Source: an uncultured bacterium (GTDB lineage: Bacteria; Armatimonadota; JACIXR01). From it: 46,030 nt of DNA. The position numbers were made by a program, and so were the translations under genes. The stretch spans positions 1 to 46,030 of the forward strand of contig CALITO010000025.1 in assembly GCA_938041455.1 (NCBI GenBank). Reading direction: 5' to 3'. A model generated the notes under the pieces. That model ran no database searches. It was not told the DNA's origin and was given only the letters and a program-made list of their open reading frames with translations. Numbering within the stretch: position 1 is the stretch's first letter; every line of letters begins with the position of its first letter. Below, piece after piece: positions 1-7,082 of this stretch.

Positions 1-442
1 CACTCTTAGCCCAAAAGCCGGTGAAGAAAGTTATCTGCTCTAAGCCGGTGCCATCCGGATTGATGAGGTAGATGTTATAGTCGGCGGACTCGTCTCCCCC
101 GATGAAGGCTATCTTCTGACCATCGGGCGAAAGCGCAGCGGAAGGGCTAGTGAACACGGGAAGACATAAACCCTCTGGTAGCCACTGGAAAAGGTCTATT
201 TTTTGCTTATTTGAACCATCTATATCCATCACATATAAATCGTCGCCTTGCGAGTTCCAATACCATATCTTACTCCCATTAGCAAAAAAGGAGGCTCTTT
301 CAACATTCTCCTCTGGGGGAAATGTAAGTTGGAGAACTTCACCAGTATTTAAATCATAGCGAAACACCTCGGCGAAGAGACTGCGACATATGGTTCCATC
401 CTTATAAACATCTACTAGGTTTTGTTGAATAACATTTTTCAT
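1..442 (-). CDS. PD40/TolB-like beta-propeller protein, 3' end beyond window
   Basis: An open frame runs from an ATG at 442 to the left edge (about 147 codons, no stop), so only the N-terminal part is present. It contains propeller-blade signatures: an 'FRYDLNTGEVLQLT' strand, 'SPDGQKIAFIGG', and 'NIYLINPDGTGLEQIT', the last typical of PD40 (WD40-like TolB) repeats. No signal peptide precedes the blades, and an in-frame TAA sits immediately upstream of the ATG, so the frame cannot extend further. There is no Shine-Dalgarno sequence; instead a TATAAT box ends 6 nt before the ATG, which fits a leaderless transcript. Role unknown; such domains bind ligands or partners in the periplasm or cytoplasm. 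It could be a truncated descendant of a longer secreted propeller protein. Good confidence that it is coding, low for function. Confidence 0.7.
   Translation of the reverse strand, partial: MKNVIQQNLVDVYKDGTICRSLFAEVFRYDLNTGEVLQLTFPPEENVERASFFANGSKIWYWNSQGDDLYVMDIDGSNKQKIDLFQWLPEGLCLPVFTSPSAALSPDGQKIAFIGGDESADYNIYLINPDGTGLEQITFFTGFWAKS
418..432 (-). repeat. Copy A of the TTATTCAACAAAAC motif
   Basis: On the minus strand this reads TTATTCAACAAAACC. It lies inside the first codons of the PD40 gene and forms an inverted pair with copy B at 484-500. Further copies are at 20593-20609 and 45890-45906. See the finding on this motif. Confidence 0.5.
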
Positions 443-448
443 TTAAGA

Positions 449-477
449 ATTATAAGTGCCCTGCCCCTTTTCGCCAA
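449..477 (-). promoter_or_regulatory. Leaderless promoter of the PD40 gene
   Basis: Minus-strand -35 TTGGCG (477-472), 17-nt spacer, perfect -10 TATAAT (454-449), then 6 nt to the ATG at 442. A start site about 7 nt beyond the -10 would place the first transcribed base at the start codon. No ribosome-binding site is present. Confidence 0.5.
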
Positions 478-483
478 CATTTT

Positions 484-500
484 AATTATTCAACAAAACT
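484..500 (+). repeat. Copy B of the AATTATTCAACAAAACT motif
   Basis: A 17-bp motif, AATTATTCAACAAAACT, just upstream of the acetyltransferase promoter and in the same orientation as that gene. It is preceded by ATAAGTGCCCT (452-462), which also precedes copy C. A perfect 13-bp inverted match to copy A lies about 55 bp away. Confidence 0.55.
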
Positions 501-524
501 GAAGATTTATAATTTCTTTGAACC

Positions 525-533
525 TGTTATAAT
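525..533 (+). promoter_or_regulatory. Extended -10 promoter, leaderless
   Basis: TGTTATAAT is a TGn extended -10 with a perfect TATAAT at 528-533. Exactly 7 nt separate it from the ATG at 541 and no Shine-Dalgarno lies between, so the mRNA probably begins at the start codon. A -35 is not obvious, as is common with extended -10 promoters. Confidence 0.55.
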
Positions 534-540
534 TATCTTT

Positions 541-990
541 ATGATTTTGCGCAAGGCGAGGACAAAGGATGTGAAGGAGATTTACAACTTGGTGAACCGT
601 TTCGCTCAGAGGGGCGAGATGCTCCCCCGTTCCCAAAGCGAACTCTACGAGAATTTAAGGGATTTCTTCGTCGTGGAGGAGGGGAAAGTTATCGGCTGCT
701 GCGCCCTCCATATCCTTTGGGACGATTTAGGGGAGGTTAAATCCCTGGCGGTGGAGGAAACCCATCAAGGGAAAGGGATAGGGAGGATGCTTGTTAACGC
801 CTGTTTGGAAGAAGCAAGGGAACTGGGGATAAGAAAGGTTTTCGCCCTGACATTCAGGCCGACTTTCTTTGAAAAGCTCGGCTTCAAGCCAATAGATAAG
901 GAAAATTTGCCCCGCAAGGTATGGGGTGAATGTATAAAATGCCCCCTCTTCCCCGATTGTAAGGAAGAAGCCGTCATCTTGGAACTTTAG
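541..990 (+). CDS. argA: GNAT N-acetyltransferase, short ArgA type (N-acetylglutamate synthase-like)
   Basis: A 149-residue single GNAT domain. The acetyl-CoA loop is 'QGKGIGRMLV' (about residues 77-86), following the beta4 strand 'VKSLAVEE'. The features that point to the short ArgA subgroup are 'RGEMLPRSQSELYENLRDFFV' in the N-terminal half, 'FEKLGFKPIDKENLPRKVW' and the C-terminal 'C-x2-CPLFPDC' cysteine cluster. Members of this group act as stand-alone amino-acid N-acetyltransferases in arginine synthesis (acetyl-CoA plus glutamate or glutamine), in the cytoplasm. No other arginine genes are nearby, so the pathway role rests on family resemblance. The gene is monocistronic, with only 3 nt to the convergent gene at 994. 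The leaderless promoter fixes the start at 541. Confidence 0.8.
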   Translation: MILRKARTKDVKEIYNLVNRFAQRGEMLPRSQSELYENLRDFFVVEEGKVIGCCALHILWDDLGEVKSLAVEETHQGKGIGRMLVNACLEEARELGIRKVFALTFRPTFFEKLGFKPIDKENLPRKVWGECIKCPLFPDCKEEAVILEL

Positions 991-993
991 CCA

Positions 994-1881
994 TCACTTT
1001 TGCTTCTCTCCAAGAAGGATTATCTCGTCAAGAGTGTGAAACGCCTTTGAGGGGTATTGGGGAATAAGGCTTATTATCGTGTAGTCCTCCTTAAGGGCAC
1101 AGATGAGGACAAAGGGGAATGAAGGTTTTGGTTCTATATTTTTGACCACCATCTTCCATCCCCCTTCTCTCATCTTTTCCTCGTAGTAATTTATCACCTC
1201 TTGGGGACGAACTTTGGAGGGGAGTTGGAACTCCCTGAAATGTATCTCTCTGACATTGGCGATAATGGATTGAAGCATAGTGGGGGGCGAAGCGGGTGCT
1301 CCGCCTGCCATTGCGGCTGGGGCACCTTTCGTTGTTTCCTTCTTTGTTATTTTCTCGCTTATTATCTTGCCGGGTATACGAGCTTCAAGTATGAGTTTAG
1401 CTTGAGGGAAGGGGGGAATTTGGGGGAACTGTATCTCCTTCCCCTTCTCCTCAGCGAGGGAAGCGGCGATATCGGTCAAGCCCTTCATAATCATACCTAA
1501 AAGAATCCCCACATCCCTAACCCCCTTAGCTTCCACAATTAATAACTGGCGGGGGTTGGTGCCCGGAGCTATGAGGAAGATATCTTCCCCTCTCCTATAC
1601 ACATAACTCATCTGCTCCTCCACAGCAGGGGTAGTGAGGAGAACTTGCCAACCCTTTGAGGGGAGGGTCTGCTGCCAGAATCTCAGCGCTTCCATCTTGT
1701 CACCTTCAGCGACGAGTATTTCCAACTTTTCTATCTGTTTACTGTATTCTCCAAAAAGGGTCTGGATTATAAAAGGAGGCAAGACCGTGCTCTCCAAAAC
1801 TTTGAGATAGGGGGGAAGCTGGATATCTAAGGCAAAGGAGAAAATGGACACTAATAGCAAAGTGAGGAAAGATTTCCTCAT
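994..1881 (-). CDS. Secreted protein of unknown function, third gene of the ECF sigma cassette
   Basis: 295 residues. A short hydrophobic N-terminus (KSFLTLLLVSIFSFA, residues 3-17) after basic residues looks like a signal peptide. Two halves resemble each other: residues around 40-125 carry 'ALRFWQQTLPSKGWQVLL' and the C-terminal 90 residues carry 'VINYYEEKMREGGWKMVV', each followed by a strand-rich segment. A Pro/Ala/Gly linker (about residues 190-205) separates them. I do not recognise a named family. It has a strong ribosome-binding site (AAAGGAGG) and follows the anti-sigma gene by 15 nt, so it is probably co-expressed and exported as an effector or sensor of that sigma system; this is inference. 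The stop lies 3 nt from that of the convergent acetyltransferase. Confidence 0.7.
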   Translation of the reverse strand: MRKSFLTLLLVSIFSFALDIQLPPYLKVLESTVLPPFIIQTLFGEYSKQIEKLEILVAEGDKMEALRFWQQTLPSKGWQVLLTTPAVEEQMSYVYRRGEDIFLIAPGTNPRQLLIVEAKGVRDVGILLGMIMKGLTDIAASLAEEKGKEIQFPQIPPFPQAKLILEARIPGKIISEKITKKETTKGAPAAMAGGAPASPPTMLQSIIANVREIHFREFQLPSKVRPQEVINYYEEKMREGGWKMVVKNIEPKPSFPFVLICALKEDYTIISLIPQYPSKAFHTLDEIILLGEKQK

Positions 1882-1896
1882 AACAATCGCCTCCTT

Positions 1897-2553
1897 TCAA
1901 AATTCCCTTTCTCCCTCAAGGGTTTTAAAAACTCTTTCCAGGCTGTTCTCCGCCGATTGGGCGCTCAGGAGCGCCATCTGTAGCCTCTTTACTATCATTT
2001 CCTCCACACCGCTTCCCTCAGGAGTAGTTGTAGAGGGAAGAGGTTGAGCTTTGGCGACAGAGGACCCCGCTATGGAGGGGGGAGAGATTTTTGGTCTTGA
2101 AGGTTGAGGGGTGGGTCTCGTGGGCTGGGGCATCGGTTTTGGAAGTAGGGGGGCAGTGGGCTCTTTGGAGGGAGGGGAAAACATAATAGCGGTTGACCGC
2201 TCAGCTATAGGGGGAGCAAAGAGCAAACGAAAATGGTGGAGGATGGCTAACTCCACCACTATCAGGAGAAGGGCAACCACGGGCACCAATACCCATCTGC
2301 GGGATAAGAACACTTTTCGCTTTACTCTCCTTGGTAGATGTGCCCTTATACTTTGCCAAAGGTGAAGAGGTGCCTCCAAACGAGGAACATTCCCGAGAAG
2401 AAAGAAGCACCTCTCCCATTCCTTAAGAAGAGCCCGGCATTTAGCACAAGCAAGGAGATGTTCTTCTATCTCCCTTGCTTCCCCTTGGCTCAACTCCCTC
2501 TCTAAATAGAGAGGGAGTTTGTCTTCTATTTTCTCACAATTCAGCTTTTTCAT
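1897..2553 (-). CDS. Anti-sigma factor with zinc-finger (ZAS/zf-HC2) domain
   Basis: 218 residues. The cytoplasmic N-terminus carries the zinc-associated anti-sigma motif H32-x3-C36-x2-C39, with Cys6 upstream. A single membrane helix follows at roughly residues 87-104 (VLVPVVALLLIVVELAIL). The rest is an extracytoplasmic Pro/Ser/Thr-rich tail (PKPMPQPTRPTPQPSRP) ending in a short helical segment. The expected role is to hold the cognate ECF sigma factor inactive at the membrane until an envelope signal arrives. The gene overlaps the sigma gene by 4 nt (ATGA), the usual coupling for such pairs. The proline-rich tail has no recognisable sensor domain. Confident on family; the signal is unknown. 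Confidence 0.88.
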   Translation of the reverse strand: MKKLNCEKIEDKLPLYLERELSQGEAREIEEHLLACAKCRALLKEWERCFFLLGNVPRLEAPLHLWQSIRAHLPRRVKRKVFLSRRWVLVPVVALLLIVVELAILHHFRLLFAPPIAERSTAIMFSPPSKEPTAPLLPKPMPQPTRPTPQPSRPKISPPSIAGSSVAKAQPLPSTTTPEGSGVEEMIVKRLQMALLSAQSAENSLERVFKTLEGEREF

Positions 2554-3071
2554 CTTTCTAAATCCTCCATTTTTTCCTTGAATTTCTTCCTAGCTCGGTG
2601 AAGACCAATCTTAACACCACCTATGGATATGTTCATAATCTCCGCTATCTCGCTATAAGAGAGCTCTTCAAAATGCCTTAGTATCAATAATGTCCTATAG
2701 ACTGGCGGCATCTGCGAGAGCACCCTCTGCACCTCTTCCACCAGGTCGTCATCCCTTTCTTCATTCCCCAACTTATACTCCAAACCATCCAAGGAGGTCG
2801 TAGGCTTCCTCCTCAAGTTGCCCAGACAGACATTTACCGCTATCCTATATAGCCAGGTGGAGAGGCTACTCTCTCCTCGAAATCCTCTGATAGAGGAGAA
2901 AGCTCGCAGGAATGTTTCCTGCGTCCAGTCCTCTGCATCTTCCCTTCTTCCACTTATCCTATAACAAACATTAAATATCATATCTTTATAATTGAGGAAT
3001 ATCTCTTCCCAAGCCCACTCCTCCCCTTCTTTAGCCTTGGCGATTATCTCCTCCCAATTTAAATCCGCCAA
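2550..3071 (-). CDS. ECF RNA polymerase sigma factor (sigma-70 group 4)
   Basis: 173 residues with only regions sigma2 and sigma4, as expected for ECF factors. Region 2 has 'YRISGRREDAEDWTQETFLRAFSSIRGFRGESSLSTWLYRIAVN' (residues about 38-80). Region 4 has the 'LSYSEIAEIMNISIGGVKIGLHRARKKFKEKM' helix-turn-helix (about 136-168). The start is TTG at 3071: TAA is directly upstream in frame and GAGGTG sits 6 nt before it. It directs polymerase to a small regulon, probably including this cassette. A candidate self-recognised promoter (GTAACTT-N16-GTCTAA) lies just upstream. It is followed by its anti-sigma gene. Confidence 0.92.
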   Translation of the reverse strand: MADLNWEEIIAKAKEGEEWAWEEIFLNYKDMIFNVCYRISGRREDAEDWTQETFLRAFSSIRGFRGESSLSTWLYRIAVNVCLGNLRRKPTTSLDGLEYKLGNEERDDDLVEEVQRVLSQMPPVYRTLLILRHFEELSYSEIAEIMNISIGGVKIGLHRARKKFKEKMEDLER

Positions 3072-3096
3072 TTAACACACCTCATCCTCATCAATT

Positions 3097-3125
3097 TTAG
3101 ACATCTTTTGCTCTCCATAAGTTAC
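3097..3125 (-). promoter_or_regulatory. Candidate ECF-type autoregulatory promoter
   Basis: On the minus strand GTAACTT (3125-3119) resembles the ECF -35 consensus GGAACTT. It is followed after 16 nt by GTCTAA (3102-3097), an ECF-like -10. It begins at the nfo stop codon and is the only non-coding sequence before the sigma gene. ECF factors commonly activate their own promoter. Confidence 0.4.
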
Positions 3126-3955
3126 TCCTCACCCCTTAAGTTCTTTGCTATGAAGATGTTATACCTGTCCTCCTCCGGGTCATAGGGCGTTTCCATTATA
3201 GCGGGGAGAACCCCCAAATAAGGGTCTTTAATTATAGCCCTTATGCCCTTCAAACCTATCCCTCCTTTGCCCAAGCTTTCGTGGCGGTCCAGTTTACTTC
3301 CCAGGGGTGTTTTGCAATCATTTAAGTGTAAAAGTTTCAACCTTTCTCCCAGTTTACTTTTCGCCTCTTTGCTGAATTCATTTACTCTTTCCTCTGAAGT
3401 TAGGTCGTAACCAGCGGCAAAAAGGTGGCAGGTATCAAGACATATACCTATTTTATCACTATCCACCTTCTTAAGCAATGTTTCCATCTCTTTTAAAGAC
3501 GAGCACATTCCCCCTCCTCCGCCGGGGGTATTTTCCACCAAAATCATCGTCCTTCCCTTGTGTGCCTCAGCGAGCCTTTGAAGAGCAGAGGTTAACCTTT
3601 CCATCCCCACAGAAAACCCCGCACCTTTATGGCTCCCTGCGTGAACGATTACAAAATCTGCTTCCGCCTCATCAGCATACCACAGATGTTCCCCTAAGAT
3701 CACCAAGGACTTCCTGAAAACTTCTTCCTGGGGTGAAGCCAGGTTGAGCAGGTAAGGGGAATGAATGGCTACGGGATAAATATCGTTATCCTTGAGTTCC
3801 TTTACATACCATTTCAACCCCTGGGGATTTTTACTTATTCTCCAACTTAATGGACTGGTAATGAGCGTTTGTATGGTCTCACATCCCAACTCTATCGCAT
3901 AGCATAATGCTTCTTCAAAGCCCCTATCTACTTTCACCTGGAAACCGAAGCGCAT
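3122..3955 (-). CDS. nfo: Endonuclease IV (AP endonuclease)
   Basis: 277 residues, normal for the family. Metal-ligand motifs of the Nfo TIM barrel are all present: 'VIVHAGSHKG', 'MILVENTPGG', 'GICLDTCHLFAAG', 'LLHLNDCKTPLGSKLDRHESLGKGGIG' and 'PAIMETP'. It cleaves abasic sites 5' of the lesion, and removes 3' blocks, using a trinuclear zinc centre. The gene starts inside the end of nth (32-nt overlap), placing glycosylase and AP endonuclease in one transcript for base-excision repair. The start ATG at 3955 gives the canonical 'RFGFQVKV' first strand. It is followed by the sigma-factor cassette. Confidence 0.95.
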   Translation of the reverse strand: MRFGFQVKVDRGFEEALCYAIELGCETIQTLITSPLSWRISKNPQGLKWYVKELKDNDIYPVAIHSPYLLNLASPQEEVFRKSLVILGEHLWYADEAEADFVIVHAGSHKGAGFSVGMERLTSALQRLAEAHKGRTMILVENTPGGGGGMCSSLKEMETLLKKVDSDKIGICLDTCHLFAAGYDLTSEERVNEFSKEAKSKLGERLKLLHLNDCKTPLGSKLDRHESLGKGGIGLKGIRAIIKDPYLGVLPAIMETPYDPEEDRYNIFIAKNLRGEE

Positions 3956-4592
3956 AATATTTGCACATCTCCTTTAAGGGACAGTGGGGGCAAAGGGGGT
4001 TACGAGATTTACAGATTTCCCTCCCCAAGCGGATGAGATTGAGATGGAGTGATAAGAAACGTTCCCGGGGTAGGCAAGCTTCCACAATCTCCTCTATCCT
4101 CTTGGGAGTGAGGCGATTTGCCCACAAGCCCAGTTTGTTGATGATGCGATGTATGTGGGTATCAACGGGAAAGACGGGTTGGGCAAAGGAAAAGAGTAGA
4201 ACGCAAGAAGCGGTTTTGTCTCCCACCCCCGGAAGTGAGAGAAGGTAATCCCTCGCTTCCTTCAAGGAAATTTTCCCGAGGAAATCGAGGGAGAGGGCAC
4301 CACTATCCTTTTTAATCCTTCCCAGAACTTCCTTTATTCTTCTTGCCTTTATCCAGGATAATCCACCACACCTTATTTCCGCCTCTATTTCCTTCTCGGA
4401 ACCGTTGAGGACGGCCTCCCATAAGGGAAACTTTCTTTTCAGGTTAGCAAAGGCTCTATGGGAGTTTCTATCCGTTGTGTTTTGGGAAAGTATGGTTCTT
4501 ATCAGGACATCCAGGGGTTCCTCTAATTTTTCTTGGGGTTTAGAGTATCTCCCCCTCAGAAGTTCGTCTATTAGGACAAGGATTTCCCGCAC
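3924..4592 (-). CDS. nth: Endonuclease III (DNA glycosylase/AP lyase)
   Basis: 222 residues. The helix-hairpin-helix is 'LPGVGDKTAS' with the catalytic lysine K126, and the catalytic aspartate is D144 in 'PVDTHIHRI'. The C-terminal [4Fe-4S] loop has the exact spacing C194-x6-C201-x2-C204-x5-C210. It removes oxidised pyrimidines and nicks the resulting abasic site. The start is GTG at 4592, one base after the acyP stop. A 32-nt overlap with nfo downstream indicates translational coupling of two consecutive repair enzymes. Confidence 0.95.
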   Translation of the reverse strand: MREILVLIDELLRGRYSKPQEKLEEPLDVLIRTILSQNTTDRNSHRAFANLKRKFPLWEAVLNGSEKEIEAEIRCGGLSWIKARRIKEVLGRIKKDSGALSLDFLGKISLKEARDYLLSLPGVGDKTASCVLLFSFAQPVFPVDTHIHRIINKLGLWANRLTPKRIEEIVEACLPRERFLSLHLNLIRLGREICKSRNPLCPHCPLKEMCKYYALRFPGESR

Positions 4593-4593
4593 C

Positions 4594-4872
4594 TCAATAG
4601 ACTACTCGGAAACCCCTTATGTCACCTTTAGCTTCGCCCCAGACTATTCTCACATTCTGCACCCTTGCCCCAGGTGGTCCCTTCTTTAATTCCTCTATGA
4701 ATTTGGCAAGGGCATCCTCCTCCCCCTCAGCGACAACCTCCACACTGCCGGAAAAGGTATTCTGGACATAGCCATCTATACGATATCTTAATGCCATTTC
4801 TTGAGCGAAGAAACGGAAGCCCACCCCTTGCACCCTACCGAATAGCTCTATACGAGCTCTCCTCAAGGGCAT
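4594..4872 (-). CDS. acyP: Acylphosphatase
   Basis: 92 residues, the standard size. The signature 'FGRVQGVGFR' contains the phosphate-binding R20, and 'YVQNTFSGSVEVVAEG' contains the catalytic N38. It hydrolyses acyl phosphates such as carbamoyl or 1,3-bisphosphoglycerate phosphates in the cytoplasm. It overlaps the upstream LOG-like gene by 10 nt and ends one base before nth, so it is embedded in the long minus-strand train with no functional tie visible. Confidence 0.95.
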   Translation of the reverse strand: MPLRRARIELFGRVQGVGFRFFAQEMALRYRIDGYVQNTFSGSVEVVAEGEEDALAKFIEELKKGPPGARVQNVRIVWGEAKGDIRGFRVVY

Positions 4873-5345
4873 TTCTCTACATCCTCCTCCATAGCTATTC
4901 TCACCGCTTCCTCAGGGTCATCGACATAGGTTATCCCCGCTACCCCTGTATACTCGCTTTCCAAGCGCCAGGTTCGGATGCCCACTAAAGGGATGTTGAA
5001 ATGGAGTGCGAAGGCAATTTCCGTTAAGGTGCCGTAAGCTCCACCTATTGCGATTATAGCCTGGGAAGAGAGGACGACGATCATGTTTCTCGCATAACCT
5101 ACTCCCGTGACTATAGGTATATCAACATAGGGGTTAGCGCTTTCCCTGGTCATAGTGGGGAGGATTCCCACGGTAACTCCACCCCACTTTTTAGCCCCCT
5201 TACAAGCCCATTCCATTATTCCGCCCATCCCCCCACATATGAGGATACCTCCTCTTTTGGCTATTTCCTCTCCCACCTTCTCGGCGAGGGGCGACAGTTC
5301 CTCAGGAGGTTGAGAAGCGCCGATTACTCCTATTAATTTCCTCAT
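4863..5345 (-). CDS. LOG/TIGR00725-family nucleotide-binding Rossmann protein
   Basis: 160 residues. 'LIGVIGAS', 'ILICGGMGGIMEWACKGA' and 'IAIGGAYGTLTEIAFAL' are the nucleotide-binding loops of the TIGR00725 branch of the SLOG/LOG superfamily (the 'possible lysine decarboxylase' group). The GGAYGTLTE loop replaces the PGGxGTxxE of plant-type LOG phosphoribohydrolases, so cytokinin-like nucleotide hydrolase activity should not be assumed. It overlaps SagB by 4 nt (ATGA) upstream and acyP by 10 nt downstream. The molecular function is not established for this branch. Confidence 0.85.
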   Translation of the reverse strand: MRKLIGVIGASQPPEELSPLAEKVGEEIAKRGGILICGGMGGIMEWACKGAKKWGGVTVGILPTMTRESANPYVDIPIVTGVGYARNMIVVLSSQAIIAIGGAYGTLTEIAFALHFNIPLVGIRTWRLESEYTGVAGITYVDDPEEAVRIAMEEDVEKCP

Positions 5346-5938
5346 CCCCGCTTTCCCACAGGTATTATGTAGTAGGGGTCTTCTTGTGGGGGAAGGGCAA
5401 GGAGGTACTTAACTTCTCTGTCCTCAAAGGCGCCCACACAAACTGAGTCCAGCCCCAGAGCAACAGCCTGTAATTGTATATTTTGACCTATGTGACCGAT
5501 TTCCATATAAACATATCTCGGAGCCCTCAACCCATAACGGCTCATAGTCCTTGAAATCTCCGCAGTAATGACGATGACAAGGGGGGCTTGCTCTATAAAC
5601 ATTTGGTTAAGGGAAGCCTCGGCGATGGCGGAGCGCCTATCCTCTTTCAGCCAACTTATCAGTTTGTGCTGAAGAGGATGGTATTTATATCCCCCTTGGG
5701 GGAGGAGAGCATAGAGATGACAGGGGAAGAGAGCGCCCGCTGATGGGACGGTGCGAAAACCCCTGCCCTTTTCCGTTATGCCCTGCCCAGCCCAGAGGAT
5801 TTGGCTTATCACCTCCCAGGAAAGGGGGGAAGGGGAGAACCTCCTAACGGACCTTCGTCTCTCTATCGCTTCCTCCAAGCTCATTCTCCCCTTCAAAATA
5901 GGGGGCGGAAGGGCGATTTCTTCTCTCTCAGGATTCAT
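5342..5938 (-). CDS. SagB/ThcOx-type nitroreductase-family oxidoreductase
   Basis: 198 residues. The nitroreductase FMN-binding start is 'SLEEAIERRRSVRRF' with 'SWEVISQILWAGQGIT'. The SagB-type features are 'RTVPSAGALFPCHLYAL', 'EQAPLVIVITAEISRTMSRYGLRAPRYVYMEIGHIGQNIQLQAVALGL' and a C-terminal '(Y)IIPVGK'. Family members use FMN and NAD(P)H; a subset oxidises azolines in peptide natural products. No precursor peptide or YcaO gene lies nearby, so a housekeeping oxidoreductase role is more likely. Coupled by ATGA overlaps to both the RNase H and the LOG-like genes. Confidence 0.85.
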   Translation of the reverse strand: MNPEREEIALPPPILKGRMSLEEAIERRRSVRRFSPSPLSWEVISQILWAGQGITEKGRGFRTVPSAGALFPCHLYALLPQGGYKYHPLQHKLISWLKEDRRSAIAEASLNQMFIEQAPLVIVITAEISRTMSRYGLRAPRYVYMEIGHIGQNIQLQAVALGLDSVCVGAFEDREVKYLLALPPQEDPYYIIPVGKRG

Positions 5939-6360
5939 TTTCTTTCCCCCTTCTCTATAGCCTTATTAGCCAGAAGATGCGCTTCCTTGGTCTCTTTCCT
6001 GGAAGCTTTGACGATTTTCAACTCCTCAAATACCCTACCCAAATTCTTTGCCCTTTCATAGAGCTTCCGAAGGTGGGGAGCCCTTACTTTATACGAGCCC
6101 TCCCATTGTTTGAAAAGTAGTTGACTATCAGTAATAACTTCCAACTTGGAGAATCCTTTCCTTTTAGCAAGGCGGAGAGCTTCAAGGAGGGCGAGCCATT
6201 CCGCCTCATTGTTTGTTATATTGCCCACCACTCCTTTGCTTACTATAAATGTTGTTTTTCCCCCCTTTTTCTCTTCAAGGATAACTCCTATCCCACCCCT
6301 CCCGGGGTTTCCCTCCACCGCTCCATCTATTGTGCAGATTCCCTCCTTACCTATGGACAA
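5935..6360 (-). CDS. Ribonuclease HI-family protein
   Basis: About 141 residues from the TTG at 6360. RNase H fold motifs are visible: 'CTIDGAVEGNPGRGGIGVIL' (first catalytic Asp), 'TNNEAEWLALLEAL' (Glu) and 'VITDSQLLF' (second Asp). The fourth site, usually an Asp in an 'EADxLA' context, is His here ('KEAHLLANKA'). The likely activity is cleavage of RNA in RNA-DNA hybrids, with the missing fourth ligand a reason for caution. The start is uncertain: a GTG at 6399 would overlap the upstream gene by 38 nt, whereas the TTG at 6360 comes one base after that gene's stop and gives the usual short N-terminus. Overlaps SagB by 4 nt. Confidence 0.82.
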   Translation of the reverse strand: MSIGKEGICTIDGAVEGNPGRGGIGVILEEKKGGKTTFIVSKGVVGNITNNEAEWLALLEALRLAKRKGFSKLEVITDSQLLFKQWEGSYKVRAPHLRKLYERAKNLGRVFEELKIVKASRKETKEAHLLANKAIEKGERK

Positions 6361-6361
6361 T

Positions 6362-7078
6362 TTATTCTTCCCAGAAGAGTATGCGTCCGCAATTCTCACA
6401 GTAGATAAGCGTCTCCTCCTCTCTGAGGCGAGAAAGGAGCCTTTGGCTAACGCTGAACCCGCAACCGCTACAAACTCCCTTTTCCACCTTCGCTATCCCC
6501 CCTCCCTCCCGCGCCCTTATCTCCTGGTAGCGCTCCAGCAAGTAGGGCTCTATGCGGGGCAGGAGCTCCTCGCGTTTTCCCTCCAGGAAAACTATCCTTT
6601 CCGAAAGTTCTTTATATTCTTTCTCGTAAGCCTGGCGAACCCCCTCGTATTCTCTCTCCTCTTTTTTTAGTTGTGCCTCTATCTCCCTGATTTGGACATT
6701 TTTGTCCTCTATTGCATACATCAACTCCAAGACCCTTTCCTCCAACCTATCTTGGGTGCGCCTCAACATCTCCGCTTCTTTCTCCATAGCCTCCAATTCC
6801 TTTGGGTTGGTGACAAAGCCCCCATATATCCTGTTCTCCATAGAACGTCTCCTATCTTCAATGCCCCTTGCCTCCAGCTCTTTATCCTCCATCTCCCTTC
6901 TCATCTCCCTCAGTTCCCTCCTCAACCTCTCTAATTCCACCCTTAATACATCCACCCTTTGTTTTAAATTGCTCCCGTCATCCAAACTTGCTAACTTATT
7001 CCTTATCGCTTGTAAATCATCATCTATCTCTTCTAATTGCCACAGAAGCCTTAATTGTTCTCGCTTTACCTCGCCCAT
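6362..7078 (-). CDS. Coiled-coil protein with C-terminal C4 zinc ribbon (DUF164/zf-RING_7 type)
   Basis: About 238 residues from ATG 7078. The first two thirds are a long charged coiled coil with a Gly/Pro-containing turn ('NRIYGGFVTNPKELEAM') characteristic of this family. The end is a zinc ribbon 'CSGCGFSVSQ...LIYCENCGRILFWEE' with two CxxC pairs. Homologues are widespread in bacteria and are annotated as putative nucleic-acid-binding or regulatory proteins; function is not settled. A further in-frame start at 7117 exists, but it would overlap the transglycosylase gene, and 'MGEVKREQLRLLWQLEEID' is the usual beginning. It sits directly before the RNase H gene, an arrangement consistent with nucleic-acid work. 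Confidence 0.88.
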   Translation of the reverse strand: MGEVKREQLRLLWQLEEIDDDLQAIRNKLASLDDGSNLKQRVDVLRVELERLRRELREMRREMEDKELEARGIEDRRRSMENRIYGGFVTNPKELEAMEKEAEMLRRTQDRLEERVLELMYAIEDKNVQIREIEAQLKKEEREYEGVRQAYEKEYKELSERIVFLEGKREELLPRIEPYLLERYQEIRAREGGGIAKVEKGVCSGCGFSVSQRLLSRLREEETLIYCENCGRILFWEE

Positions 7079-7082
7079 CGTC

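Noticed and set aside
4863-5938. SagB-type oxidoreductase as part of an azoline-peptide natural-product cluster
   Set aside because: No YcaO/SagC/SagD-like gene or short precursor peptide nearby; neighbours are housekeeping genes.
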